Below are positions 11,102-19,531 of a stretch of 27,356 nucleotides of DNA, piece by piece. Under the pieces are notes generated by a model. It was not told where the DNA came from and made no database searches. It saw nothing but the letters and a program-made list of their open reading frames with translations. Position 1 is the stretch's first letter. Every line of letters begins with the position of its first letter. The position numbers and the translations under genes were made by a program. Origin of the DNA: a virus; the IMG/VR virus record IMGVR_UViG_3300037504_000539, positions 1 through 27,356 of that record; one strand, written 5' to 3'.

Positions 11102-11835
11102 CTTCCTATGATATGCCCGGCCTTCTTTATCAAAGGGGGGAGAAGGTCGGGATAATGCCACCACGGGAGCCCCAGGGTTTTTGATACAAAACGCCACCAA
11201 GGGAGCTTCCCTAACCGGATAGGCCTGGCCACATGGTGATAGCCGATCTTTGGAACATTGCAAACAATGTCCCCGTCATGGAAAACCCGGTATGTATAAA
11301 CCCCTAAGCTTTCGTATAGCTTTTTAAAAGCCCTATTGCCTACCCGGGGAGAGCTTTCAGGAACGCTCACAACAAGCTTTTCAGGAAAAAAAATCCTGGT
11401 CCATAGGGCCAAAATAGTAATCACGGCCGCCCCGTGCGAGTGCGAACCCAGGATCACCACATCTTTGTCTTTAATGATTTGTTTATAGTAGCGCCATAAC
11501 CGGAGAGCGCTTCGCAAAAATCCAGCGTGAACCTTAACTTTTTTATCGATTTTATGCGATAGCCGGACCTTTTTTGCTTTTGAAAGCTTCTTTTTCCAAA
11601 AAGAAAAATTTAAAATCCACTCCTCAAACTCATTTGTTCCGGGAATTATAAAATGTACTGTTTTGGGGTTTTTATCATAATACCCTGTATCGCCGTTATG
11701 ATTACGAATACAAAAAGAATCCCGGCGGTCAAAAGGGTTAAAATCTACATTGCCCCGTTTTTTGAAAAAGGGCCTGTCCCGGTACACCGATAAAATGCAC
11801 CGTGACATTTTATACAATTCGATGTTACGCTTCAT
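11098..11835 (-). CDS. Class 3 lipase-like hydrolase in the lysis cassette, 245 aa
   Basis: Landmarks of the lipase (class 3) alpha/beta-hydrolase family appear in order: VHFIIPGTNEFEEW (oxyanion strand), KVHAGFLRSA, the nucleophile elbow GSHSHGAA (Ser 133), SPRVGNRAFKKLY, RVFHDGDIVCNVP (Asp about 189), and a candidate His (200/201 or 227). The elbow is S-H-S-H-G, with Ser where the first Gly normally stands. There is no signal peptide. It overlaps the endolysin stop by 11 bases, so it is co-translated with lysis genes. A likely role is hydrolysis of membrane phospholipid late in infection, perhaps instead of a spanin; this is inference. Confidence 0.8.
   Translation of the reverse strand: MKRNIELYKMSRCILSVYRDRPFFKKRGNVDFNPFDRRDSFCIRNHNGDTGYYDKNPKTVHFIIPGTNEFEEWILNFSFWKKKLSKAKKVRLSHKIDKKVKVHAGFLRSALRLWRYYKQIIKDKDVVILGSHSHGAAVITILALWTRIFFPEKLVVSVPESSPRVGNRAFKKLYESLGVYTYRVFHDGDIVCNVPKIGYHHVARPIRLGKLPWWRFVSKTLGLPWWHYPDLLPPLIKKAGHIIGS
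11116..11151 (+). terminator. Hairpin at the convergent gene ends (weak terminator candidate)
   Basis: CCCGGCCTTCT (11116-11126) and AGAAGGTCGGG (11141-11151) form an 11-bp stem with one G-U pair, just past the stop of the rightward gene. No T-run follows and the hairpin lies inside the lipase C-terminal codons, so terminator function is doubtful. Confidence 0.3.
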
Positions 11836-12526
11836 ATTGCTCCACCTTTTTTTTGATACTATCGAAATACCCCAAGTTAAAATCCTTTATGATTGCCTTA
11901 ATCTGCTTGGCGTAAGTTGGGGCCGTGGCATACCCGGCCTTAGCGATCAATTCAATTTGTTTCTCCGCCGTCTCGGCCAAAAGGCATTTATTATACCTGG
12001 GATTGTGAAGCAACTTAATATAATCCTTAATCGCTTCGTCGTAAGTTCGGTAGGCCCGAAACCCGTCTTTAATCTGTACCCGTTTGGAATTGATATATTC
12101 AGCGGTAGACAAAATGTTGCTGCCGGCTGGCCCCTTGCCTTTTATGCCAAAAAGCGTTAAGTCTTTTTTCCGTCCCCAGGCGCTTTCAAGGGCGGCCTGG
12201 GCGATCGCTACAGAGGGAAATACACGGCTTCCAATGCAATGCCGTGTGATGCGTAAACCCAAAGAATCAAGAAAATCTTTAACGTGCTTATACTTCCATT
12301 TTGGTTTTGACAGCGTTCCCATGGCCTGATCGATCAATTCACCTATGTCATGTACTTCTTGTTTCATTTCCGGGGCTTTTTCCCGGTCTTTATTAACCTT
12401 CCTAACAATAGCTTTTTGTTTACGCCCTCGAAACCATCCGGCAATCATGGCCCCCAAGCGTCGCAAAAGCTCTAATAGAGCCCCAGCGATCACCGGATTT
12501 TTTAAGGCACCTGTTAATGTACTCAT
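11825..12526 (-). CDS. Endolysin, glucosaminidase (FlgJ-like) domain, 233 aa
   Basis: Residues 100-230 carry the glucosaminidase-family signature: PSVAIAQAALESAWGRK with Glu 114 as the likely acid, then TLFGIKGKG, followed by FRAYRTYDEAIKDYIKLLHNPRY, typical of beta-N-acetylglucosaminidase/muramidase domains that cut peptidoglycan glycan strands. The N-terminus (NPVIAGALLELLRRLGAMIAGWF, about 10-32) is a weakly hydrophobic, possibly amphipathic helix before a basic RGRKQK stretch and may anchor it to the inner membrane. It overlaps the upstream membrane gene as ATGA. Family call is firm; export mode is uncertain. Confidence 0.85.
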   Translation of the reverse strand: MSTLTGALKNPVIAGALLELLRRLGAMIAGWFRGRKQKAIVRKVNKDREKAPEMKQEVHDIGELIDQAMGTLSKPKWKYKHVKDFLDSLGLRITRHCIGSRVFPSVAIAQAALESAWGRKKDLTLFGIKGKGPAGSNILSTAEYINSKRVQIKDGFRAYRTYDEAIKDYIKLLHNPRYNKCLLAETAEKQIELIAKAGYATAPTYAKQIKAIIKDFNLGYFDSIKKKVEQYEA

Positions 12527-12885
12527 CGTTGTTTTTCCTCCAAGCTTTTTAAACGGGAAATCACGTCATCAAGGCGTGTTTTGGCATTTGATATGCTTTC
12601 CCGGTTTTTTGAAATTTCGGTCATGAGGGCGTCTCGCTGCGTCCAAAGCTCTTTGATTTCAGCCTTTTTGGCGTAATCCCCCAAAAGCATTTCACTAAGC
12701 CTTTTTAACTCATCGCTTAACCCGTCGAATTTTTTGTCAATCTCGTTTTTGATCTCTTCTAAAACCTTGTCGTACATTGCGTTTCCTTTCCCACTTCTCA
12801 GCCAGTCCCAAACTATCTTACCTGTGAGCGTTACGCCCATACCAAAAATTGCGGCAACCATGCCATATAATAAACCTTTATCCAT
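12523..12885 (-). CDS. Membrane-anchored coiled-coil lysis-cassette protein, 120 aa
   Basis: One transmembrane segment at residues 4-24 (GLLYGMVAAIFGMGVTLTGKIV) is followed by a long charged helical region (EIKNEIDKKFDGLSDELKRLSEM..., then NAKTRLDDVISRLKSLEEK). This resembles small phage proteins that accompany the endolysin, including single-span holins and i-spanin-like proteins. Its ATGA overlap with the endolysin supports a lysis role. Which of these it is cannot be decided from sequence. Confidence 0.6.
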   Translation of the reverse strand: MDKGLLYGMVAAIFGMGVTLTGKIVWDWLRSGKGNAMYDKVLEEIKNEIDKKFDGLSDELKRLSEMLLGDYAKKAEIKELWTQRDALMTEISKNRESISNAKTRLDDVISRLKSLEEKQR

Positions 12886-12898
12886 TTTTAATAGCTTC

Positions 12899-14287
12899 CT
12901 ATGCGTATTTCATGCAAAGTAACCGGTTAGTATTCTTTGGGCGGGTTTCAGTGCCACCGCCTGGGTTAGGGGCGGAAGTTGTCTTTTCTGATGCAAGATT
13001 CCAGGTTCCACTTCCGATTTGAATATCTCCACCAGGACTTGTTAATCCTCGTACAGGTATCTCATGGGTGTGCGATTTAAATTCATCAGCTTGGGACGTC
13101 CCTACATAATCTCCTGTAGTACCATCGCCCCTATCTATCCGGCTTCCAGAGTCCGGGTCATTACCTGCCCCATGGTCCCAAGCACGAATAAATCGACCAC
13201 GTGCGTCCGGCAGATTGCTTCGCCCGCTTCCACCAGTACCATATTTTCCGTTCAGGACTGAATTAAGTCGAGTAAAGGTAGCTGCCAACTCGGTACCATC
13301 TTCCTCAAGATAGTTAGCAGGCGGTGCTTCGTGAGGGCTGATCAGCTCACCACTGATAAAACCCTCGACCACACAAGGCAATTCTTCCCGCGCAAAGCTT
13401 CCTAAGTTCCCGCTGATTTCGTACACATACAACACCGCACTAGCTGTAGTATCTTTGACTATTAACTCTACCTTAGTTGCGCTACCGTTTACTGCGTGAG
13501 CAACGTCAATGGTCTCTTCACTGCCTGAACCAGTTACTGAAACCTCGGTATTGTCCACACCGTCTTCAACTCGAACCTTGGCTGTACTAGAAGTGGTCTT
13601 AATTTTAACCCGGAAAGTGACATTTTTGTTTTGTAGCTTTTTGAGTAGCCGGGGCACCTCCTCAACATGCTGGCTGATCTGGGCACTAGTGGTATCGGAA
13701 TCAAGCTCTATCTTGCACGCTTCTTCGCCAGAGTCCCAGCCAATTTTTGGCGACGAACCGTCTGCTGTCCAAATATATCCATCGGGATGATTGTAGTCAT
13801 CAAAGGTGGAGATGGTAGCGTTTTGATTGCTAAAATGAATAAAATCTGAATTATAAACCAAGTTTTTATTAGCCAGGCCATTAACGACATTATCAAAAAC
13901 CCACTTACTGCTTACCGGCACGTCTGCATCGTCGGCGGGCGTATCGTCTATATCGGCCACATTTAGCTTGCCATCCGCATCATTTTCAACCTTATGCCAG
14001 GTGTCCCCGTCGTAAATAGCCATATCACCAACCGTGTATGCTACCCCGTCAATCGTGCCGCCTGTCCCGGACACTACCCATAAATCGCCGGGCGACATAC
14101 CGGTCAACCCCTCAATATTCGCCGCCGTATCACTCCCTTGAAAGGTTAGCGGTGAAGGGACGGCCTTGCTAACCAAGTCGTCTAGTGTGATATTTTTAAG
14201 CGCTGCGCCTTGGATAATGACAAGTTTGTCTGTACCCGCCATCGTTGCGACGGTATAATCTCCGTGTCCAATAAATTTAGTTCCCAT
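12899..14287 (-). CDS. Tail fibre with phage tail-collar/needle C-terminus, 462 aa
   Basis: The N-terminal part has phage-fibre features: NIEGLTGMSPGDLWVVSGTGGTIDGVAYTVGDMAIYDG..WHKVEN, then PVSSKWVFDNV. A carbohydrate-binding-like beta domain spans about 140-300. The C-terminal 150 residues hold the tail-collar pattern (LISPHEAPPANYLEEDG, LPDARGRFIRAWDHGAG, DYVGTSQADEFKSHTHEI, NTNRLLCMKYA). The SHTH motif resembles iron-binding HxH motifs of T4-type fibre tips. It is probably the receptor-binding protein. AGGAG lies seven bases before ATG 14287. Confidence 0.82.
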   Translation of the reverse strand: MGTKFIGHGDYTVATMAGTDKLVIIQGAALKNITLDDLVSKAVPSPLTFQGSDTAANIEGLTGMSPGDLWVVSGTGGTIDGVAYTVGDMAIYDGDTWHKVENDADGKLNVADIDDTPADDADVPVSSKWVFDNVVNGLANKNLVYNSDFIHFSNQNATISTFDDYNHPDGYIWTADGSSPKIGWDSGEEACKIELDSDTTSAQISQHVEEVPRLLKKLQNKNVTFRVKIKTTSSTAKVRVEDGVDNTEVSVTGSGSEETIDVAHAVNGSATKVELIVKDTTASAVLYVYEISGNLGSFAREELPCVVEGFISGELISPHEAPPANYLEEDGTELAATFTRLNSVLNGKYGTGGSGRSNLPDARGRFIRAWDHGAGNDPDSGSRIDRGDGTTGDYVGTSQADEFKSHTHEIPVRGLTSPGGDIQIGSGTWNLASEKTTSAPNPGGGTETRPKNTNRLLCMKYA

Positions 14288-14300
14288 GCTTTTGCTCCTA

Positions 14301-15599
14301 TTAAGGTGTATCAGCGTTCCAGCTATTGCATCCGCCTTTAGCTGAACCCGCGTCAGAAAAGTTTGTCCCGTTCCCTGTTGCTAAATTTCCAGTAATTACA
14401 GGCGATCCTAAATAATTATAAATGCCGTAACTGGTATTATTGTTACAAACATTTCCGGTTATGGAGCCTGTTGAAGAATCGGCACGTATGCCATAATCAT
14501 TTCCATTGCAAGTATTATTTGCACAAAGGGCCTTTCCAATGTTTATACCATAGCCCCCGTTATCAAGGCAGGTATTACCAAAAACCAAAGATGTGTCTGT
14601 CCCATGGGTTTTTATTCCCATGCCGCCATTTTCATTGCAAATATTTTTTGAAACAACAACCTCCCCGCTTTTTTCGAAAGTAATGCCATGGCCGTTGCCA
14701 TTACAAATGCAGTTTACAACCCGACAACCTCTTTTTTTGTAACCATACCTTCTAAACTCAAGTCCTTTATATGAAGAGAAACCTGAAGAGTTTACGCCAT
14801 CAATTATTGCGTCTGCATAATCAATATAAACTAAAGCCCTATCATAATAAGTTGTTGTTTTTACGTTACAAATTTTTATGCCACCACGGACCTTAATCAC
14901 TGTCAACGTTACCCCGCTACCAGCAGCCGTTGTGTTTTTATCGAGAGTGATTTGGGAAGCGCTATCAACACTTAAAATTCGGCTATCTGCCGCTATGCCT
15001 GTCCCGCTTACGGGTTGCCCTTCCTTCATGCTGGAAGTATCACTAACATTTGTAATAACGGCAGTAGCCCCGTCAATATCGCCTGTTTCGGTAAAAGTAT
15101 CCAGTCTGTTATCACATACAACGCTCCCGATTTTTGAGCTTTCGCCAGCGCCTTCAAGCGAACAATTTTCATGGCCTGACAAATCAACCCTGCCGGTCAC
15201 TTCAACATCCTTATAAAGAATAATCCTTGCGTTATCCCCGTTCACAGTAATATCCCCGGTTATGGTACTACCCGACAAAACAACCAGCGTCTCATTTGCG
15301 GCGACCGTTTGCGAGCCAACTGAACCGGCAATCTTTCTAACTCCCCGATTATTGGCCGTATAAGTTACGATCGCTTTTTCAGTTGGAATTAAATCATCAC
15401 TATTGCCAGCCATCGTGCCATCTGTGCTCTTATCGGCCCCATCTAAGGTATCGGCGTCACCGACCCCGCCCGTTTCCAGGCTATCCTTTAGGGCTATGTC
15501 GTTTTCATATAATCGGTCAAATTCGGTGTCAAAATCCGGGCCATTTGCCGGATCGGATTGATCCCACGTTTGTGCTTTTGTCGGGTTTGGTAAGTCCAT
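14301..15599 (-). CDS. Tailspike/fibre with right-handed beta-helix, 432 aa
   Basis: The N-terminus (PNPTKAQTWDQSDPANGPDFDTEFDRLYEN) is a phage fibre anchor type. Residues 110-170 and 230-420 hold parallel beta-helix rungs with repeating short strands and G-N/N-G turns (ICNGNGHGITFEKSG, ICNENGGMGIKTHG, TCLDNGGYGINI, TCNGNDYGIRADSS, VCNNNTSYGIYN, LATGN). A roughly 60-residue insert (DIDGATAVITNVSDTSSMKEG...TVI) resembles a common surface-protein module. Such spikes bind or depolymerise surface polysaccharide; no catalytic pair is obvious. Regular Cys at rung starts (VCDN, ICNG, ICNE, TCLD, VCNN) form a ladder, unusual for a spike. Confidence 0.75.
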   Translation of the reverse strand: MDLPNPTKAQTWDQSDPANGPDFDTEFDRLYENDIALKDSLETGGVGDADTLDGADKSTDGTMAGNSDDLIPTEKAIVTYTANNRGVRKIAGSVGSQTVAANETLVVLSGSTITGDITVNGDNARIILYKDVEVTGRVDLSGHENCSLEGAGESSKIGSVVCDNRLDTFTETGDIDGATAVITNVSDTSSMKEGQPVSGTGIAADSRILSVDSASQITLDKNTTAAGSGVTLTVIKVRGGIKICNVKTTTYYDRALVYIDYADAIIDGVNSSGFSSYKGLEFRRYGYKKRGCRVVNCICNGNGHGITFEKSGEVVVSKNICNENGGMGIKTHGTDTSLVFGNTCLDNGGYGINIGKALCANNTCNGNDYGIRADSSTGSITGNVCNNNTSYGIYNYLGSPVITGNLATGNGTNFSDAGSAKGGCNSWNADTP

Positions 15600-15609
15600 T
15601 TTTTTACTC

Positions 15610-16179
15610 CTATAAATCAGTTAATTTAAAGCCGTTTTCGTCAACAAGTAAAGTTCCGCTTTCGTCCACTAAGGCATAGCGAATATCTGCCCGCACTCCG
15701 GCCGCTCTGATTTTGTTTATAAAATTCTCAAGGGCATAATCGCCCTCGGCGTATATCTTAAAAGCTGCATAGTTTTTATAACCATTTAAAAGCCACGTGC
15801 CGTCCAAATGATAAGTCCCGTCCAAATAACGAATGCCAAAATCCTCTGTGATCTCGATATTCGTTAGGTCGTAAGTCTCGCAAACTTGTATAATCGTTTC
15901 CCGGTCACCACGGCTAAAAACCTTCTTGACAATGACTTTCAATATATTTCTGTAGTCTTCATCGTTTAGGCCTCGGCGGTTTTCCCTTAACCTTGTCCCG
16001 ATTAAATCAAGGCCTACGCCATAGGCCCGGTCAATATCCCAGGCAAGGCGAATCTGCGCTATTCCAACATCTACCCAATCAAGTTGCTCGGCCGTGATCT
16101 GCCAAAGCTTTCCTTGCGTGGAAGCTGCATCCCGTTTCAAAATCGAAGCGGGCAGTTTTTCAAGCTCAGTTATTCTCAT
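15610..16179 (-). CDS. DUF2612-like baseplate/tail protein, 189 aa
   Basis: AYGVGLDLIGTRLRENRRGLNDEDYRNILKVIVKK matches the conserved core of DUF2612 (gpI/Mu gp48-like) tail proteins that link the baseplate wedge to fibres. The C-terminal half has a short repeat (YLDGTYHLDGTWLLNG) and ends in VDESGTLLVDENGFKLTDL. It overlaps the baseplate J-like gene as ATGA and precedes the fibre genes, the usual order. Confidence 0.78.
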   Translation of the reverse strand: MRITELEKLPASILKRDAASTQGKLWQITAEQLDWVDVGIAQIRLAWDIDRAYGVGLDLIGTRLRENRRGLNDEDYRNILKVIVKKVFSRGDRETIIQVCETYDLTNIEITEDFGIRYLDGTYHLDGTWLLNGYKNYAAFKIYAEGDYALENFINKIRAAGVRADIRYALVDESGTLLVDENGFKLTDL

Positions 16180-17372
16180 GTTACGTTTACCACAATTTTT
16201 GCAGAGTCCGTCCTTGCCCGTTCTGTAGCGTTTATGTCCACAACCTGATCCGCCGGGGGGTCGCTCCGGCCAACAAGAACATTAATATCATCTATCCCGC
16301 CTATTCCGTCTTGATCGATCTGCCCTATAATGCGCCACCCTTTCACATCGTGAGCAATTCCGCCACCTTTGTACGTTGAAGCCCCCCAGGTCCCGCCGAT
16401 CTCTTTAACGACGGCTTGTTTTACCGCGTCTACACTGCCCGAATCCCAATCACTGCCTTGCGTAATGTTCACTATAACGTAAATATCAACAAGAACCGGT
16501 TCATAATAGTAATAAGTTACGGGTTCACCGGCCCGATCTACACCGGAGACGGATTGCTCGCCGGACAAACCCTCATTCCGAGTACCAATACCAGCGGGCT
16601 TGAACCTCAAGAAAACGTCAAAAATCTCTTCGCTTACTCCGGCGGAATCAATCAACGCCCGGATAGTGTGAGGGGGGATGCCGTCGGAGTCGGTTATATC
16701 GGCCACATTTTCGTTGACATACGCCGAAATAACACCGTCGATCTGTAATAAATTCGCCCTGATTGAATCAACAGAGGACCCGCCCCTTGTATCGCCTATT
16801 TTGTAGCGCTCTCTAAGCTCTGGATCAGTCTCTCTTGGGGCCCCGCCACGCGCTTCTGTAGCGTTTGTCACCGAATCAACACCGGATTGGGGAGTGTTTA
16901 TCTCAATAATAGTCCCTACACCTACATTGCCGACCTCGCCGGTCTTTAAACATTCCGCTTCAAGATCAACGGACCCGCCGGAAATCTCCCCGCTTTCAGT
17001 CGTCGAAAAAGCCACACCTGCCTGCGTTTGCGCTATAAAACCAATTGGGACTATCGTTCCATTATCTCCCGAAATGGTAAGCGTCACAATAGCCCTGGTA
17101 GCGTCCCGGCGGATCAAGCCGGACCCGGCCACGTAGCGGTCTAACTGCACGCCAGTTGCCGTGTTTACGTTCAACCCATAGTAAGTGTCTTCAAGGTCTT
17201 TGTGTTGTTCGGCCCGGACATATGCTTCAAGCTGCAAAAGTAATCCGATAGGTGAGTAAGAAGACAAATCCACGGCCGAACCAAACAGGGAGCGGGCCTT
17301 CGCCTCTTTTTCGCTCTTTATCTCATTATACGTTTTCGGGTTTATCCCGCCTTCGGTTATAAAATTGCTCAT
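16176..17372 (-). CDS. Baseplate J-like protein, 398 aa
   Basis: The start (ITEGGINPKTYNEIKSEKEAKARSLFG) and the segment IEINTPQSGVDSVTNATEARGGAPRETDPELRERY match Mu gp47/P2 gpJ-type baseplate wedge proteins. Further conserved text is GTWGASTYKGGGIAHDVKG and the C-terminal DINVLVGRSDPPADQVVDINA. It forms the wedge around the hub and transmits sheath contraction. Length and neighbours (gp25-like before, gpI-like after) are typical. Confidence 0.9.
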   Translation of the reverse strand: MSNFITEGGINPKTYNEIKSEKEAKARSLFGSAVDLSSYSPIGLLLQLEAYVRAEQHKDLEDTYYGLNVNTATGVQLDRYVAGSGLIRRDATRAIVTLTISGDNGTIVPIGFIAQTQAGVAFSTTESGEISGGSVDLEAECLKTGEVGNVGVGTIIEINTPQSGVDSVTNATEARGGAPRETDPELRERYKIGDTRGGSSVDSIRANLLQIDGVISAYVNENVADITDSDGIPPHTIRALIDSAGVSEEIFDVFLRFKPAGIGTRNEGLSGEQSVSGVDRAGEPVTYYYYEPVLVDIYVIVNITQGSDWDSGSVDAVKQAVVKEIGGTWGASTYKGGGIAHDVKGWRIIGQIDQDGIGGIDDINVLVGRSDPPADQVVDINATERARTDSAKIVVNVT

Positions 17373-17746
17373 ACGCCAACCTCAATATCTTTAAGTTCTA
17401 TTCGATCGCCTTTCGTGCCGATAGCCTCAAAAGTAACATTAACCGCCCGCTTTTCAGTGTCGTAATCCGCGGCAATCGAAGCAACTTGCTTAATGTATTT
17501 GTCTTTTTCTATGTCCTCTTTTAAAATGCGCTCAATATCCGCGTTTGTAATATCCTCACCTTGAAAAATCTCTTTCCAGCGGGTGCCTTCTTGCGGTTCC
17601 GGCTGAAACTCCCCACGCCAAAGTTTTAAGCGGTTTTCTAACCTCTGCTTTAAGGCATTTTCATTATACAGCCAAACAAAAGTTCCATTCTGATATACAA
17701 TCTCGCCGTCTTTGATCTGCCAGGTTTTTAGCCATATTTCCTTCAT
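17369..17746 (-). CDS. gp25/W-like baseplate wedge protein, 125 aa
   Basis: ALKQRLENRLKLWRGEFQPEPQEGTRWKEIFQGEDITNADIERILKEDI follows the conserved pattern of small baseplate proteins (DUF2634/gp25-like, lysozyme-related in name only). These prime sheath assembly at the baseplate. ATGA overlaps link it to the genes before and after. Confidence 0.8.
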   Translation of the reverse strand: MKEIWLKTWQIKDGEIVYQNGTFVWLYNENALKQRLENRLKLWRGEFQPEPQEGTRWKEIFQGEDITNADIERILKEDIEKDKYIKQVASIAADYDTEKRAVNVTFEAIGTKGDRIELKDIEVGV

Positions 17747-18117
17747 TTTGCCTTTGCCTTTGTCTGTCCTGCGCTTGAAACCTCAAGCGAGCATGAACAT
17801 GGGACCGTGGCCCCGCTGCTATTGTTCGTAAAAGAACCGTTGCAAATGCCCGTATCTCCTTCCCGGACCACTGGCAACCCATCTGCCTTCACTTTGGCGG
17901 CCGTCGCCGATACGCCCATGCTAAATCCAGAGGACCAGGTACACCCGGCCAGTGTACACCCCATAGGAGTCCAGCCAATCTTGTTTATAACCATCTTTTT
18001 TCCGCCGGTTGCGCTGGCCCGGCTTGCGGGCGTGGGCGTTTCGGTACCGTTTGGGGACCACCCCCCGCTTGGCGTGACATCCAGTGTATAATCCTCATTA
18101 GCGATCAATTTGTTCAC
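17743..18117 (-). CDS. PAAR-like spike-tip protein (putative), 124 aa
   Basis: The protein is small, Gly/Thr/Ser-rich with paired cysteines (MGCTLAGCTW; GICNGSF; VPCSCSLEV) and KKMVINKIGWTP and LPVVREGDTGICNG segments that resemble PAAR/DUF4150-type tip proteins. These fold into a metal-bound cone sharpening the spike of contractile systems. It lies directly after the spike gene with an ATGA overlap, where such tips are expected. The lysine-rich C-terminus (QTKAKAK) is unexplained. Confidence 0.6.
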   Translation of the reverse strand: MNKLIANEDYTLDVTPSGGWSPNGTETPTPASRASATGGKKMVINKIGWTPMGCTLAGCTWSSGFSMGVSATAAKVKADGLPVVREGDTGICNGSFTNNSSGATVPCSCSLEVSSAGQTKAKAK

Positions 18118-18725
18118 GTTGTCACCTCAAGGGCGCCATCATTAACATTTAAAGTTCCGGTCATGTTCATATCGCCTTCAAGAGTAAAGTCCCCGGTTAG
18201 GCTGACATCTCCCTCAAGCGTTATATCTCCGGTCAAATCCATATCCCCTTCCCAGGTCAAAGAATTGCATTTTGCTGTTATGTCCGAACCGGAAAGGTTA
18301 AGAAAAAGAGAGTCGTCTTCATTCCCAATTAATAAGCCACTTTCCGAAAAATTGCCCGGTGGCGTCCAATCGTCTTTTGCTATACCACAAACGACCATCG
18401 CATTGTCCAAGGTAAACGTAACCTTAGCGGTCCTGGACAGTCCGCCTCTTGCGTCGTCAATATCATAGCTTGAAAAAGTAATCCAAACCATATCGCCCGC
18501 TTGATACTCCGGGCGAATATAAAACCCCCCTGCCTTTAAAAACCCAACCGCTACGTCGCCAATAACACCAAGCTCCACATTTTCAGCAGTTTGCAACAAA
18601 GGTAAAACGTCAGCGCGCATTTTTTCTTTATCAAAAGACTTGATCTTACAAATCATGCCTTGCTTAACGTTTGCCTTTAAGCTCTTTTTGATCGCTTCTT
18701 TTATCGCTGCACCAAGTTCGCCCAT
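18114..18725 (-). CDS. Membrane-puncturing spike (Gp138/gp45-like) with beta-helix tail, 203 aa
   Basis: Residues 1-110 match a Gp138-type OB-fold spike N-terminus (VKQGMICKIKSFDKEKMRADVLPLLQ..., GDMVWITFSSYDIDD). The C-terminus consists of a short repeat in which G-D-x-x-L-T/E recurs: GDMDLT GDITLE GDVSLT GDFTLE GDMNMT GTLNV, typical of a triple-stranded beta-helix needle. The trimeric spike pierces the outer membrane. The PAAR-like gene follows. Confidence 0.8.
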   Translation of the reverse strand: MGELGAAIKEAIKKSLKANVKQGMICKIKSFDKEKMRADVLPLLQTAENVELGVIGDVAVGFLKAGGFYIRPEYQAGDMVWITFSSYDIDDARGGLSRTAKVTFTLDNAMVVCGIAKDDWTPPGNFSESGLLIGNEDDSLFLNLSGSDITAKCNSLTWEGDMDLTGDITLEGDVSLTGDFTLEGDMNMTGTLNVNDGALEVTT

Positions 18726-18727
18726 CT

Positions 18728-19531
18728 TTATCTATCCCTTATTTCGTATTCGCTGGTTTCGTCTACAAAAGTCGAAAAGCGCTTGTTCACTTTAATAACC
18801 TGACCACTTATGATTTTTTCACCGGTATTCACGTTTATAAATCTCCAAATGTCCAAGCCAAAAATAAAACGGGTTTGAATCCGCCATCCGTGAAACTCTT
18901 CATTATCAACACGCTCCGGCGTCTCTACTAGTCCGGTATCATAAGAAAGATTGAAAGCAGTGTCTTTTGTGTATTTCGCGGGGTGCATTATAAGCACACC
19001 ATTGCGGATCGCATATTCTGAATCGGTCTTAGGGTAGAGCGCTTCAATAGCGTGATACGGAGTAAGAACCTTCAAATTTTTTATCAAAACATCCTTGCCA
19101 AGTTCGATATTTGCTATCTGCCCTTTGGTGACATCGGTCAAAATTTCCGAGGCCATACGGTTTTTGTAATGCTTGTTTATTACTTTGTCCCGCCATCTGC
19201 CCAGGTCTGAAATCTGTAGCTCTAAAATCCGGTCTGGGCCCTGTTTAAAAGTATCATACCGGGCCACCTCGCCCTTTGCGCAAATTCCGTGATCGTCTTC
19301 ATATCCAGCGTCCACCTGGCATTTAGTGAGGATATTTTTTTGGCCGTTCACGTGTTCTATGCGGCAAGCGTTGATCGTCTCTTCGTTCGGGTTATAAAGC
19401 TTAACAATCGTTTTCGTAAAGCTCTCAAGCTTTTGCTCAAGCTCAAACTCAACAGAAAACGGCGGGGCCTTAAATACTTTTTCGCCGATCTGTACCGTTG
19501 CCACACGTTTAGGCGCCTTGGTCTTCGACAT
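18728..19531 (-). CDS. Baseplate hub protein (gp27/gpD-like), 267 aa
   Basis: I start at ATG 19531 (MSKTKAPKRVATVQIGEKVFKAPPF); upstream frame would overlap the plug gene across most of its length. It reads FSVEFELEQKLESFTKTIVKLYNPNEETIN..., then GYEDDHGICAKGEVARYDTFKQGPDRILELQISDLGRWR and GQVIKVNKRFSTFVDETSEYEIRD, a pattern of small phage hub proteins with a gp27-like fold. It connects the tube to the spike. The overlap with the plug gene is 23 bases. Confidence 0.72.
   Translation of the reverse strand: MSKTKAPKRVATVQIGEKVFKAPPFSVEFELEQKLESFTKTIVKLYNPNEETINACRIEHVNGQKNILTKCQVDAGYEDDHGICAKGEVARYDTFKQGPDRILELQISDLGRWRDKVINKHYKNRMASEILTDVTKGQIANIELGKDVLIKNLKVLTPYHAIEALYPKTDSEYAIRNGVLIMHPAKYTKDTAFNLSYDTGLVETPERVDNEEFHGWRIQTRFIFGLDIWRFINVNTGEKIISGQVIKVNKRFSTFVDETSEYEIRDR

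Noticed and set aside
13060-13100. Second CTGATGA motif on the minus strand as another hammerhead ribozyme
   Set aside because: No GAAA partner, no stem III and no cleavage triplet around it; it is inside the tail-fibre gene.
18163-18258. Repetitive DNA in the spike gene as a possible CRISPR or minisatellite
   Set aside because: The repeats are explained by in-frame GDxxLT/E protein units of a beta-helix needle.
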